From NCBI GenBank assembly GCA_037074705.1, contig CM073592.1:23098629-23162628 (forward strand): a stretch of 64,000 nt of DNA. Reading direction: 5' to 3'. Shown piece after piece: positions 25,301 to 40,300 of this stretch. The translations under genes and the position numbers were made by a program. Under the pieces are notes generated by a model, which was given only the letters and a program-made list of their open reading frames with translations, had not been told where the DNA came from and did not search any database. The DNA is from Zhengitettix transpicula. Taxonomy: Eukaryota; Arthropoda; Insecta; Orthoptera; Tetrigidae. The first letter of the stretch is position 1; each line of letters starts with the position of its first letter.

Positions 25301-28300
25301 ACGCCGGGAAATCCACGGTTGGTCAAAAACAACTTTATTTTCCATACCACGTGGAGAGAAGTAGATGACGTTTCGCAAGGTGGGGGAGAACGTCGTATAA
25401 AAAGACAGATAAAAAAGCCCGAGCGGATTTTTTTCATCATCTGTTGAAGATTTCAGTATTGTGTTGTACATAAAACCGTGAGAAACAGGGAAAAAGTTTT
25501 CTCATAGCAACAAAGAACGACTGAAAACAAAAGAAGCCACTTGCTAAGTCCCTAAAGTCATGTAGAAACATTTAATTAGAATGTGAAAGGTCAGCACGCA
25601 ATTATTCTTTTGTTACATTTCTTATTTTAGTAGCTCAAAAAGCGTGATTTTTATTTTAAGAAAACTATAAGATAAAAACTATTTTCCATTAAAGCGGTAG
25701 AATTTTTATAGGAAAATATAATAATTAATATGAGATTAATAACTTGGAATTCTAATTTAAAATAATTTCTTAATCAAATATATTTAATAATTAATTAAGA
25801 AATTTTAAATGGTCGTTTAATTAAATTTGTTAATAAAATCACATCTTCATTTGATTTAACACTTTCATAACAATACCAACACAAAGGAGAAAATTTATTT
25901 GATTCACCAGAACAAAAATTGCATTATTAATAATTCTCTTTCAATATCACATAAAAAATTAGTTCTTTTTTAATCAAAAATTATTTATTACGTATCACAC
26001 AAATTTCGGATAATATCAGTTCTCCCCTTGATATTTTGGCACAATATTCAAATTAGTCTGTGGGATTTCTCTAGAATCCTAATGTAACCATTTTATGAAC
26101 GAGGCAAAATAATACATTGTAATAACGTGGAAAAAATTTAAGTTGACAAATATCCAAAGTGTATTTTTTTATAGGTTGATAGGAATGAAATTTCACAGAT
26201 TTATAGGGTATAAGTTGAATATTTTTAATTGGGATGAATGAAAACGTCCATTAGTCCCCAATTGTAGTAATTCCGATATATAGAATATTTAATAACATTT
26301 ATTATATTTCCTGTTCGAGTGATCTACTTCCTGGACCATACTTTCAACTACTGATATAATAAAAGAAACAATAATTGATCATTATAATTAATTTAAAGTT
26401 TTTTAGAAGCTTTCGACAACAGCTATTATCAACTGCATTTTCCAATTTGGAATATATTCAGACAAAATACATTAGAATAACAACAGTTTTAATAATATAA
26501 TACAATAATTTAGTACAAAATTATAAAAGCCACACTAAGAAATACCTGGTTTCGTATTAAAGTAAACCTATTCCAAATTTGGAACATTCGTCAATGGTTA
26601 AAGAGTTTAACTCAAGAATTTCAATACTAAACGTGATAAACAACGGGAAACTGCGTATATGATCACTCTGTAAGGAGGAGATGTCACGATTACTGAATTA
26701 TCGAAGTTGTCAACTTCGTGATAACGTACCGGACTGTGACTTGTCTTTGTGGTGAACTTGCCGGATGTCGAATGTTTATCGTGAGCTTAGCGGAAGTTGC
26801 CACGCCTAAGGTTCCCGAGTCACCGGAAGAACTCTTAACAGCAACCCCTAAGTGCGACTCCATGGCGGCACCAACCAACCAACGTACAATATGAAGACAG
26901 AAATAATCTAAGTGGGGGGAATACAGAATTGTCTGTGTCGGCCCCTTTATGACTGCATCACTGAACACACAGCTTGTTGCGAGGGTTAACCGACTGCGCG
27001 ATTGGCTTCAACAGGAAATAGTCAATTATGAAAACTATCGCTCAGTTTGACAATTTGAATGTTTACTTCCCAACATTGTTCATATTTTATAGATATACGT
27101 TATAAATAGTCGCAGGTGGGGGTTTTAAGAGGCAGTTAGCCGATTTTTGACTTATTAATATCAGAATATTGGATGCATAACTTCTAGTGTGTCAGAAGCA
27201 GCAGAGGGTCGACGTAGTATTTTTCATAACATTTCTCACATGTAGCGGTGCCAAACATATGACACATAACCACAGTCACAAAGAAGAAAAATGTTCCTAG
27301 TAGATTATGCGTTAACCTCAGTAGATTTGGCTGTTTTACAAAAAAAAAAGTACAAATTATGAAGACTAAATTGTAATTTTAACGATTTAGAACTCTCGAA
27401 GTTATGAGGAACTGTGTCGGTTTATTAAGCGAAGGTAGATTTTTTTTTCTCGTTTGCCTGAGAAGATAAGCATCGTGTTAAGTTGCTCAATAACACGTTT
27501 TGTTCTTTACCTCAGTTCGCTACACGCCCACTCGGGCTCATTACCTAGCAGATTAAGTCACGTCACGTGCTATTTCGTGTAGCAACATTTGAAGTCTTTT
27601 TAAGTTCGTTCTACTGAAGCTTTTATTTCATACATTTGCTTAGGTTCTCTACATTCGTTCACTCTAACAGTTCCAAAATAATCAGACCTGAAATTATTTA
27701 CCACTCGAATATCCTGTACTTGTCTCAGGTCCAGTTTCGATTGTCCGAGGGTCAAGCTGACGCAAAGACTTATTTTAATACTGTTTCGATTGACAAAGAA
27801 ATAATTGTCAATAGTTTCACTGAATAATCTCTCCCGTTAACATTAATAAAATTTCATTCATTACAGCAGCCAATATCAAGGCGGCGGAGAGTTTATTTTT
27901 TTCTCCTCCAATGGTAACCTAAAACACTGAAAAGTAAAATTCCTCCGAGTAAATGTGCTGAGACTTGCAGGTAGACTGACCACCACGTCGATAAGTATGC
28001 AATCCAGGTTTCGCGGCTCACTGAAGAGGAAGAATGGCCGCCTTTCACAGATTCCTGGCCAGCATAATAAACGAGAGCCGAGAAATAAAAGAAACACTTC
28101 GTTTCCGGTCGTTACCTCGTTTTATGGGCCTAGGAAGGGTGTGGAAATAAAATAATGGAATTCTCAAAAAATACATCTTAATGGCTCGTTTTAGTTGTTT
28201 TGGGTTGTCGCCGTTTGTAGCCAATTATGGAATCACCAGGCTCACAACAATCACGATATTTATCATCGAAAAAAATTGATAGATTCCTGCAATGGGACAC

Positions 28301-31300
28301 AGACACAACAAATTCTGACGTTTATAATTTTCTGATAGCTGTCATCATTAAAAAATTTAATTACGTCCATTACGTGCTGAAGTCTCAAAACAGTGGAAGA
28401 AACGTCATAATATTGTAATATTTGGTTTGATTTGAATAATAAAAGTTCTTCTTCTGACAAATTGATCATTTTCGCTGGATTTTTCTTTTCTGCGCAGCAC
28501 CGACAGTTAATGGTTATGACGAGGAACACGGATGAAGTGTTTCAGATACACGATTCGTTTTAAATCGACCTGAACATTGTCGACACATGTCGATAACACG
28601 TCTTTTTTTCATTCACGTGCAAATCTTAAATCGTATAGAAGGCGTTTACGTCAGTCACCACCAACAAAAGCTAATTTTTTTTTGTGACTTTCTCCTCGTT
28701 TCTGGTGAAGCAGAGTTATTTAAAGTTGCGTTCGATGCTTGTAGGAATATATGGTGTCGCAGCTTTGGAGGAGCCGCGAACAGTTCTGCCGTGATGACGT
28801 CTGAGATTTTCGTCAGTAAAACCATTATTCAGTATCCACCACAATCCTCAGTCAAAGATATTTTTTAAAAAAATTCAAAACTAAGAATCAATTTAAATAC
28901 TTAGATATAGTGTAATTATGTTTAAAATTGAAATTTATCTGTCGTTATGGAAATTTAAAATAAATAACTCAGCCAATAAAAACAGAATAATTTAAATGTA
29001 ACACGTTTAACTTTTTTGTAATAAATTTGATGAAAAAACAGCCAATTAAAATGTCATTGCATTAATTAATTAAATTACACCCCACGTTTCGGTCCTTATT
29101 TGGAGGCTTTTCAGGCAGTAACGGTAAATTAATTAACTACATACTTAATAATATTGTTTAATTAATTTTGCAATATGGTCTACTTTCTAATTAATCGTAT
29201 CGCTCATTTATAATTACAGATTATTTTTTTCCTACAATAATATTTTTATAATGTACATATCTCTGTTAACTTTTCTTGAAGAAGTCCCACGTAAGGAGCG
29301 AAACATGTCGTGTAGTTTAATTAAATAACATATTTTAATTGTCTGTATTTTCTTAAGAATAATTTAAATTTAATACAATTCAATTACATAGATAAGTCTA
29401 ATGAAAGTACGTACAATAGGAGTGCAACGTTTCGACCTCGCTTTTGGTCTCGTCAGATATTGTGTTAAAAAATTATATTGTTTTATTTAAGTTATCCTGA
29501 CTTTATTGGGTGAAGTCCAAACGCTGTTTTCGAAACGTTGTGCGCCTTCGACCGCACGTACTTCCATAAGGTGTAATTCTCTAATTAATTTGTATTAAAT
29601 TTAATTTATTCTGACTCTATTGGCTCATTTATTTACACAAATTGTCAGACAATTATGTATTTTAGTATGGAGTTTTGCTACAAGAATAAAGGTACAAATG
29701 CCGGAAAATAAGAGAATGGTAATATTTAAAACTTAATTTTTATTCGGAGGAAATTTACTTGAAGATGAAACGTCGTAGAACATCAATTTTTACACCCGGT
29801 TGGAATCCCAGGAACTTTTTGTTAATGATATATACCAGGAAAGCTTTCCTTCGATTACATTTAGCACTGATAATGAAATTATGTTTTATTTATAATAATT
29901 AATAATCTCAACCTCTGGAGGTATTTGAATGTTTTCACCAATACAACATGTTATGTATTTTATTACGTTCCTCCGGCGTTGTTAGAGCACGTAAACAGTA
30001 AAAAAAAATTTTTTTTGACAAGGTTACACAGCATGAATGTCTTAATTTTATTCTTCTCAAATCCAGTAAGATGCATCACGTAGCGGCTAGAGATTTTCGG
30101 AACGAAATCTTCGACGTCTTAACTCTCGTTGTACTAAAAAGATAACACAGACATGTCGCAATGAAATGCAACACATTAGCATATGAACGTAAGACAAATG
30201 TTTAACATATTCAAATTTTATATCTAAATTATACGTAGAGATGTCTACAATGAATCAATTCTTCTCGCACACATGTCAAAACGATTAAAAATAATTTAAT
30301 AAAAATGGCGATTAACAAACCAAGCCAACCAAGCCAGAAATGTTGTTGAAGTATGAAAATATTGAATGGCCTCGTTAGTTGAATGCTTCATCTCCATCTG
30401 GTACTCTCATCTCAGTGGGGTCGAGGCTACACAGTTCACAGTATTAATTCTGCTGGTAAACGTTGCAGGACGGTGCGTCACGTCTTCTGAAAGCGGCGTC
30501 ATCTCCTCATTTAGCAGAATAAGTTGAATTAAAGCACGCGGAGAAACGTTTACATACTCCCTCGTCACAACCGACCATTTCCGCCAGACAGACGAGAACG
30601 TAGACCCTCAAATTGGAATTTTCGTCAGTCCGCTCAGCATAAATCGTCGATCCACTTTTCTATGCATCCTAAAAATTCTCTTTAGAAGTCTTTCTTTTTT
30701 CGGTGCATTTCGTTTCGTCACATTTCAATTTACTTGGCAACGGTCTTTCTTATGTTGCATGTCTTTACCAGAATGCTAATTAAAATAAATATTGAAAATA
30801 TTATCCGCGCAATAAGACCAGTAATGGAAAAAAATAACTACTTCGGTACACTATTTCGGTAAATATATCCAAAGCGTCAAAAATTTCTTTTTTTTTTAGA
30901 GTACCAGGCCACGTGATGTCAACAGCATAAGGAGGGATTTAGAAGATGGGATGCGGAAGGGTAGAGGAAGATATGCAAGGGTAAACTAGGGCCTCCGGGC
31001 TGTATTTTAAGGATCCTACCCGGCATTGACCTAAAAGTGATGCAGGACGAACACTAGAAAAACTGCATCAGAGGGGTTTGCTGTGAAGTCGCAGCATTGT
31101 CTTCTCCGTGCCTCGACCAATGTAGGAGGCAGATGGACGACTATTCCAATAAGAATAGCTTTTTTTTAGGGCAACAGGCTACATGAGGCTAATCCACATT
31201 GGCCAACTCCCCTTTAATAGCATAGGAAGCGATTTGAAAAGGGGGGATGCGGAAGGGTAGAGGAAGGTAGCCAAGGGTTACTAGGGCCCCCGGGCTATAT

Positions 31301-34300
31301 TTTAAGGATCCTACCCGGCATTCGCCTAAAAAAATGCAGGGAAAACCTTAGAAAAACCTGCATCGAGTAGGTCGGGCATTGGGTACTTGTCCCACGCTCT
31401 TCCGATAGCGGGAGAGGAGTTTGCTGTGGGGACGCAGCATTCCCTTCTCCATGCCTCGACCAGTTTAGGAGGCAGTTGGCGGAATAGCGGGTGACGCACA
31501 AAAATAAATAATACGATTACTGTTCTGAGAAGGAGATAGAAATAAATTACCGAAAGCGAAAGAGCAGCATAAAATCATTACGTTATCGAAATTATGAGAT
31601 TTAATCTGATCAATAATTAACTTTTTACTTGATGTTTTGACTGTAATTTTAATATCATTAACTAAATTGTTAATTTTTTAAAGTTGCCATTAACAATACT
31701 TGTTGACGCGAAGATAATAATAATGAAAAACACTGTAACAGAGATAATTTCAAAACAGGATCTCTTAGACCAACTGAATAGGTTCAAAATTCAACAAACG
31801 CTACCCAGCTTTGTTTCGGACCTTTGAAATGATTTATGGGAAGTAGGTAACGTTGAAAAATTAATGGAGTAGTCTCGATTTTCGCGTTGTTGCCAAAAAA
31901 GCGAATTTAAATTGCTACTGAAACGTTTCAAAAATTAATTTACTTTACAAACTGTTAAATACCCAATTATAAGCGCCGTTTTATTGCTCATCGTATGCGG
32001 CATACACTGAATGTTTTTTAGAAATAGTTAATATTATGTACCAAGTGTGAACAGAATTTATTTTTATAACAAATTTATTTTCTTTTGAATTTGTCTCCCG
32101 TTTCTTTTATGAATTATTTCCTCTAAAATTCATCTAAACGTAACAAAGTACGCATAACGAAAATTTTTCATTTTTCCATGCATATAATTAACTTAAAATT
32201 AAGTCACGTAAAAAAATCACGCATATCTCACTTCATTTTATTTTTTTTGCCACCCTCAAATATGTTATCGAACCACATAGTTTTGCATCCGTAAGTACTC
32301 GACGTTTTGAATATTTATTCAAAACGTGCTGCATTATTCAGTAAGTTAAATAAAATATCATAATATTTTGCCGATATCTGGTGTTACTTTAAGTTTGTCA
32401 CGTCACTTGCATGCACAATGTCGTGAATTCTCTGCTATATAAATATTAACATTTTTTCTGGTACTTCTTTGCTTTGGAACACGGGATTTTCCGAATTCTA
32501 TTCCCTTTGGGGTCCTTATTTGAAATTGTGTCGATTTACAAATCGTTCGGTTTGCCGAAAAACGCCTCCTTTATTCGTAACATTCGTTTGTAGCTTAACA
32601 AGTCACGTATATAAACGTTTGAAATTTAATTTTTGCCATGTGTCAACTTTCGATACAAACCTGAACTATATTTTCCTTTCAACTAATTTTGTTATTTTAT
32701 TTGCTTCAAGTGTGGGAAATTCGGCAGGATTAATAGAAATTGTAATAACTCACAATAATTATCTTATTCTTTATTAATTAAATTAATTACTATTTTTGGT
32801 ATGAACCATGAGATTTCAGAAGGTTTAGTTTAACATAAAAATAAATCTGTGGATTTATTAATTAAATAGAAGGTGTGGATAACCAATAATAATTATTTGC
32901 TCGTTTTTTAATTACATTTATTTAACATTTAAAAGTTCAATATTTTATTAAGTATAGTAAAATAATTATAATGGTCTAACTTAACTGTAAATGGCAGTGT
33001 CACGTCCTTTTTGTATCAGTTTGTTATGCTTCTTGTATTAAACTAATGTACAACTGAATTGGTTGTGAATAGATGACTATTAAATATATAATAAATAGTA
33101 TTAATGATTAAAGTGCCTAAATCGCACAGTTTTTTTAATCAGCTCCCTTAATGATATTCTTTCATAAATATTTGAATTATCTTTAAAATAAAAAATATTC
33201 TCATTACCTGAAGAATTACTCCAGAAAATATTAACAAATATCAAGAGAAAATAAAATGTTTTTCTTACGTTCAGTTTTAAGTACTATTACCGCAGTCAAC
33301 TCTAAAAAGTTTTTAATTCGCATATTTGAAGTTTTATGCTACAGAATACAGTGTCAAAAATTTGTTATTTGAAAATGTATGTCACGTGTTTTCTTCTAAT
33401 TAATTGATAATTTTTCTGGTGAAAACCAATGCAATAGCTTAGCTAAATGCATAACTGGCTGTTAATTCTGTGGCCTAGCGTTTATTCTTCATTAAAATAC
33501 AAACCGTATAAACGGGCGCTTCGTTTCCGTGACCCAGAAAGAACCTTGCGGCTTCTCTATTTTTATTTATATCCGGTCAGAGTAAATGTTTTACTAGCCA
33601 TATAAATAATTTATTGTTATTTTTTGTATTCTTACTAGATAGAATTAGTTTTGTTAAATCTGACATATCAGTAAGAAAAAAGTCCTTTTTTGCTGAATTC
33701 ACTTTTTTTAAAAAAAAACGTCTTACACAATCTGCAGCAACTTTAGTATAGGGAAGTTCCTCGTTTTCATGCATGTGGCGTAACTAAACATTTACAACTT
33801 CTTCTTCAAAGAACGGCGTGTTCTGTTCCGTGTCGGACTGGAAAGTAGTGTTTAGGAGTAGGTGTAACAGCCCCGCCCATGATTCAGATTGATGGGTAAA
33901 AGGAGGGGTCAGTTTCCATTACTCCCTTAATGTCGGTAGGTTCCCCCAAACTCCATCAGATAAAGCTTTCATCGTAACAAAATGCTCTGTCGCGTTTAAG
34001 TGTAACGTTACGTGACTTACACAAACGTAAATCTCGCACCACTGCTCGTCTCAAAGGGGACGCATTAACAATTTAACCCTCGTCACGGCAACAACACCTT
34101 CCCCTTTACAAAATACTACTTGCGTGAAAATTCAAAATATTCGGCTTCGTTAAAGTATTAAAATAATTTTTTCCTAGATATAGTTGATCGTCTTGAAACA
34201 ACAATCATTTGAAATTGTCCCATAAATCGGATTAATCTTCCTGGATTAAATTTTTTAATTTATTCGATCGACGAATGTGTGACTGTATAGTTCAAGAATT

Positions 34301-37300
34301 GTTGAATTTCTCTATAAATTTTTTATACAAAAACACTAATTCAAATTCACAGTTTTCTACCAAAATTGTACATAGTGGAATATTTTGGTATTATTTTAAT
34401 ATATTTTCCCGATTATGGACGCAAGGATAACACACCAGTAAAAATACCTTAAAATTAAGTGGTCTTAATAATACATTATTTTTTACACTCACGTAATTTT
34501 TTTAAAAATTGAAAAAAATCATAAATGTTTTCGTATAGATTTGGAAAAAAGTTATTTAAACAAAAATTTAGGTTCATAATTACTTTTTGATTCGTAACAT
34601 TTATTATTAAATTACAAAATATTTGAAAATTAATTATGTATTAACAAATATCATACTATTTTAATTTTCACTTACCTCATTTAAGATAGTAGAATATTGT
34701 TGTTATTCCTAATAGATAAATTTGTAGAAGGAAAAAATTATGTATAAATTTTGTGATTAGAAATATGACAGTTGATGAAAAGTTATTACAATCTGTAAGG
34801 GTACATTTATTCAAATTAGACTTCCTGCTGTAGCATTCCAGCAGTTGGGAATGGGAAGTCCAGATAGATCATTCACCACCTGAGTTATACCTCCATTAGC
34901 TCACCTGGCTACCGATCTAGAGGATAAAGGAAGAATTAAGAACAGGAAATAGAAAAGTCGGTAACGTGAGGGTTCGGGTTCAACTAATTGAACCTAGGCG
35001 CAGTGTTTGGTGTTTCGCTGCACTTCAGTCAAATAAGAGTTGATGAACAATAAAGAGATTTAATAGGCAGAAATAAAATAAAGAAGACAAACTGGCGGAT
35101 AGCACCAGGAGCCACCGACCCGTCTGTAGGTTGGATCACGACTGCCGTTCCCAAGAAGCTCTGAACAATTGGAAGACTCATTTTCCCCTCCCTGATGATT
35201 TTCAGTCTTCAATGAGAGCTCTAAGAGAAAGGAAGATTTCTGCAGAAATGCACACGGTACCTAAGGTACTGACTTGCACTAGACTCAGCTTTCTTACAGC
35301 TGCGCCCACTTATGTCCGCTATGCGGAAGAGACGTTATGATAAGATGGCACGTGTAGACTATTATATTACACTGCATATATGGTGAGATAGAAAGAAACG
35401 CAGCCTTTATTACAACGTATTATGTGAAAAGTGATCACAGCCAACCATTATAATGGCCGCGAAACTAATCAGAAGCCGCCACGTCAATAGTGATTAGAAC
35501 TGAAATGTATATTGCTTTTTCATCCCGGTAGAAGATGAAAAGGAAAGAGATTACCATAAATTGTCTCAATTAAGCTGCAACAAAGATCCCAAAACCGCGG
35601 TTATATTTTCGCTACTTCTATATCTCGAAAGAAAATATAATCAGACCGTCAAATCTATCGAAAAATTATAATTATCTATTTAACAGGAGTTTTTCTCCTG
35701 CACCACACACGATTTTTAAATGTTTTTAACCATTTCTCTAATTCTAAATCTGTCATCCATTATTATCACTAGGTTTCCCAAAATAACTGTGTCACATATC
35801 TAATTTTTGTTGGCATTGTTATTTTGTTTCCTTCTGCATGATAGATAGACTAAATATATGAGAGTCTAAATTTTACCGCTGTTTACGGGTCAGAGAGGTT
35901 GGATTAAGTCCACTTCCACACTTTTTTCTTTTGCCTAATCATTAAGAGTGCGTGTATTTTGCGTGTCTGGCCTGAAGATGATTCATCATTCCGTCAGGGA
36001 GATACCATCTCCTGCTTCCGCCCATTGTGGCGAAACCCTCCTCCACCCCTTTCTACTCTCCTGAGTGTGTAACTTGACCACAAGTCTACGTAAAAATTAT
36101 ACCTAATTTTTTTTAGAAGTCAGCTCATACCATCCTATAAACCATTCAAGTGGTTTTTTGGTGGCGGCCAGATAATGTTTACATTAAAAAATCTACAATA
36201 GGATTTTATTACAAATTTAGGTTATTTAAACGCATGTATTCAAATATTTTAAATTAAAAAAGTTATTTTCTCAATACATTAATAAAAATTAGTGATAAAT
36301 TAAAAAGTGAATAATTGTTCTCAGTTTTTAATAACAAAGGCACATTTCGAGCTTTAATTTTTTTTTGCTTACAAAATCATAAAAATAAATGTTACGAATT
36401 TCACAGAACCATAAATTTATTAAAAGAAATACAACGTCATGTCCATTGTTTTTTTGACGTCATCAAATAAATAAATTAGGAGGGTGTAAGATAAAATATT
36501 AATTAAAATAATTCCGGTAAATATTGAATAACACGGTACATATAAATATTAATACAGTAATTTTATATCCAAACTAAATTACAAAACAATTATTGGCAAA
36601 TAACGGAACCCAGTGACGTATTTTTAAACGTAACAGGTAACATCTTACATTCAGACTCACCTAATATTTATCAATACCTTTTTGTAATTAAATTAGTATA
36701 TAATTAATGTAATCAAAATGTTCCACATTTATCAACATTATTGTCATTAATAATTTGTATCATACTATCCTAATTTCTTTCCCTTATGCGGTCCAAAAAC
36801 GAAACGCCGTAGTGATTTTAACAAATATATTTTATTGAGAAATTTGTAGCATGTATATTATGACTTCGTTCATAAATGTCAGATAACTTTTCTGCTATGT
36901 TTCGAAATTTGTTTATTACCTTGTATCTCATTCAACGTACGTTTCACCTGATAATCAAATAAGTTTAGTATATTTTAATAGTTATTTGCGTTATTAGAAT
37001 GGTCTATTTGCTAACTATTCACTCTTACCAAACCGTTATTTCGTTCCGTTTTTAAAAATTATTGTTATTGCTTCCTATATTCTCACTTGTTTGTATTTAT
37101 CTAGATGTTGTTTTTTATTTGGTAAATTTTCTACTTCCTGTATTCTGTTTATTCTTAAAGGTATGTGAAATTAGGAGTCTTTTTTATTATATTACCTTTC
37201 TGGAATGCAGATCTTTGCCTTTGACCGGAGATTGTTGAAAAATTTTCAGTGGACCTCAATTTTCCTCCACTGAGAAATTTCCTTGTTCCTTATTATTATC

Positions 37301-40300
37301 TTTAGTTTCCTGTAATTTTCCTTGGCGGAAACCGTCAGCCCCGATATCAAAACCGCACCTTATCACTTACGGAAAGCCCAGTCCCGTCTCGGCTCAACTC
37401 ATTCCAAACCCTATATGTTTAATTTATATCTGATTTTGATATCGGAACTCTGCTTCACCCTCGTGAAACCCCACTCTGCACTTCAACTTAACGGGGGATG
37501 TTAAATTTCGGAATTTTACTCGGTGACTTGCACCGCGGATTTTAATTATGTTCATGTTGAATTTTTAGAATTAAACACAGAGGCTTCGACCCCGGATTCG
37601 ACTTCTATCTCAGTTATTTTCGAGTTATTTTTATGTAACGCCCCTCCCATTCCGAAAAGGGTTGAAAGTATACAGACACTACTTCGGAAGAAACTATCAA
37701 TTTCACAGACTACGAAAAATATTTATTTGCCGCAAATATCGGCTGTTTTTGCATGTTTGAAAATTTTCATCCCTGTCCAACCCCGCTCCTAGGGCTGCTA
37801 ATCGTGTCTTACCCTCACAGCGTTTGTTTCTTGGCCCAAAGAAACATGTATAATATTTGGTCGAAATTACTCCACGCGTTTAAATTTGTATGGGGAACAT
37901 ACAGAGTAACATACAAGCCGTAATTTATTTTGCCCCTTGTAATTTTTTTTGTAGACATCTGCATAAATCATCTTCGATCATGTGCTTGCTAAATTTACTG
38001 TTCCACACGTTATTTTCGTAAAATTTCAGGAAAGGCCGAATGCAATATTGAGGCGCATTATCATGTGAACGGGTGGCGACGCAGTAGTTTCCTTTTAAAT
38101 TGCAGGCAGACATTCTGGCTCTGCAATCTTTCTGTAACATAAACCTGGATGCTGCTGTATAAATACATTTCATTCGCAACAATTTCCATAGCGTAGCAAA
38201 ACTACTCTCTCGTTTCCTGGCTTGAATCCAGGTCCCCTCAACCCCTGCCCGTATGACAACACAACACAACGTTGTTTATATGAAGGCCGCAACGGTTTTA
38301 GGGTGACTACAATATCATTGTCGCGTCTTTCGGGGATTTAAAATATAGCATGCTATATGTCAAATAAGTTTATATATTATGTCGGCTAGAGATGAAATCT
38401 TCAATTGGGAACTGCATCGCCTGAGTGTTTATTATGATGTCGTTACTTTCAATTGAGAATCATTACTAATATTTTTGGAATCATGAATAAGGTTCCTGTA
38501 ACCTCCGAAAATAACACATGATTTCGATAACATTTTTGTTCCCAGGAGACGCCATTCAATGCTACGAGTGTCCGCCAGATAGCCACAAGTGCGGAGGGGA
38601 CGGCTTCGACGTGAACTCTCTGCAGAAGAGGGAATGTTCCATACACACCATCCAGGAAGCTATGGAAAACACCTTCCCAGGTATCAGTGGAATCCTTGGC
38701 ATGGGAAACCTCAAGAGCACCCTCACACAAGTGGCCATCCCTCTGGCTTGCATCAAGATCGACAAAATAAGTAAGTTGATCAACAACTGTCACGCTGAAC
38801 TGTATTCTCGAGAGAAAAAAAAATTGTCATTATAATTTACAAACCGTATCATAGTCAAAGTGTCCATGTCATTTTTTCCTGTTAAAGTTAATTCTGTCAA
38901 TATAAAAACACTGGTCCCCAAAATTTTTACAAAAATAAAATTCAAAATTTATATAGCTTGAATACAAAAACGACTAAGCAACTCAGAAATAATAATTATT
39001 TTGTTTCCTGATTTTTTTCTCCTATAGCGACATACTACAGCCGAAATAGAGGAAAACAGTTCTGAAATAAATAAAGGAAATATTTTTTGTCAGCTTGGTT
39101 CAACCTCTGAAAATAATTGACTTGAATTAGACTTACAAGGTAAAATCAATCACAAATTCTGGACCACCTGGTGAAATGAAATAAAGAGGAATACACGGCA
39201 GATACTCGTAAAATCCGTATTCCAACAGACCCTGGTGCGTTGTATTGATCAGCGTGATTACCTCGCATCAGAGGTGTCCCTGGTTTGAATCCCGGCAGGG
39301 ACCTGGATGTTTTGTGTACCCGTTCGCTAACGCAAGTGAGGTTATGAATCAGTTCAAAAAACCGACGTCACATGTCTAGGGACCTTCTTTACAACGGCTT
39401 GATGCAAAATAGATCACAGTGATAATACTGTTATTATCTTTGGCCATAAAGACCCTTTCTGGATTGCTTATATATTGTCCAATGACACAACTCGATATCA
39501 AACTTGCTTTCATGTACGCATGGGCGCATTAAAAAATTATTTAATTTACGGGAATTCATGCACCATTAATTTAAAATTCGAACTTTTTAAACTAATATAT
39601 ATGAAAAAATTAATTAAACGTGTATAAATTTAATCTGCATTTACCTGTATAGTATCAAATTAATTTTGGGACTCTGTTCCTACGTAAATTATTCAGGATA
39701 TCCTAATGAGCTTGAAATTAGTGCCATACAAGTAATTCGGTATTTTTTAAGATTGTTTTGGTCTTAGTTATCCATTAAACAGAATTACAGTACCATGTAT
39801 CAGTTTTGTAAATTTTATAAAAAAAAATCCGAAATCTCATTGAATTAATTAATTTGTAATAAATTCTTGTTTAAAATGTTAGTACAAATGTTAAATTTTC
39901 TACTGATAATCCAGATATAAACGTATTATATTAAATTAAAATTTAAAAAATTAGTCCTACATAAGTAATATTCATATAGAATTTTTTTGAATATTTTGAC
40001 GGACTGTGCAACTTAATATAATTTCAACAGTAATAATTTTTTAAACATTAAGATAAACAGTTTCTTATTCAACAAGAACTGATCCTATTTAAAACACGAT
40101 ATTTATCAGACACTGCGTTTTGACCCTTATAGGGATCTCTTCAGTAGTACAATTACAAAATTCTATTACAATTAATTATAAGAAAATATAGATTAACCAA
40201 GTCGTTATCTCTATTGATTATTTTTATTATGTTGAAAATAATTATGAAAAATATGTGACTTAATTATAATATTATAAATAAATAAATGGTCTTGTAATAT

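Larger units (their letters stand above)
19324..38545 (+). other. Ly6 gene intron 1 (19.2 kb)
   Basis: The intron has donor GTAATG and acceptor TTTTTGTTCCCAG. It holds repeats annotated separately: a TG microsatellite, Helitron-like copies, fold-back pairs and two retroposon copies. No exon or RNA gene that I can support lies inside. Open frames on the - strand at 24343-24552, 26690-26968 and 37925-38269 could be parts of nested transposons or unknown exons. About 19510-21370 and 31600-34870 hold nothing I recognise. Confidence 0.8.

Noticed and set aside
38449..38793. Minus-strand open frame over Ly6 exon 2
   Set aside because: It is the antisense shadow of exon 2; splice signals and Ly6 homology support the + strand only.
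39225..39300. Functional tRNA gene
   Set aside because: The B box is good, but the A-box arm and acceptor stem do not form a cloverleaf, and non-tRNA sequence continues after it, as in SINEs.
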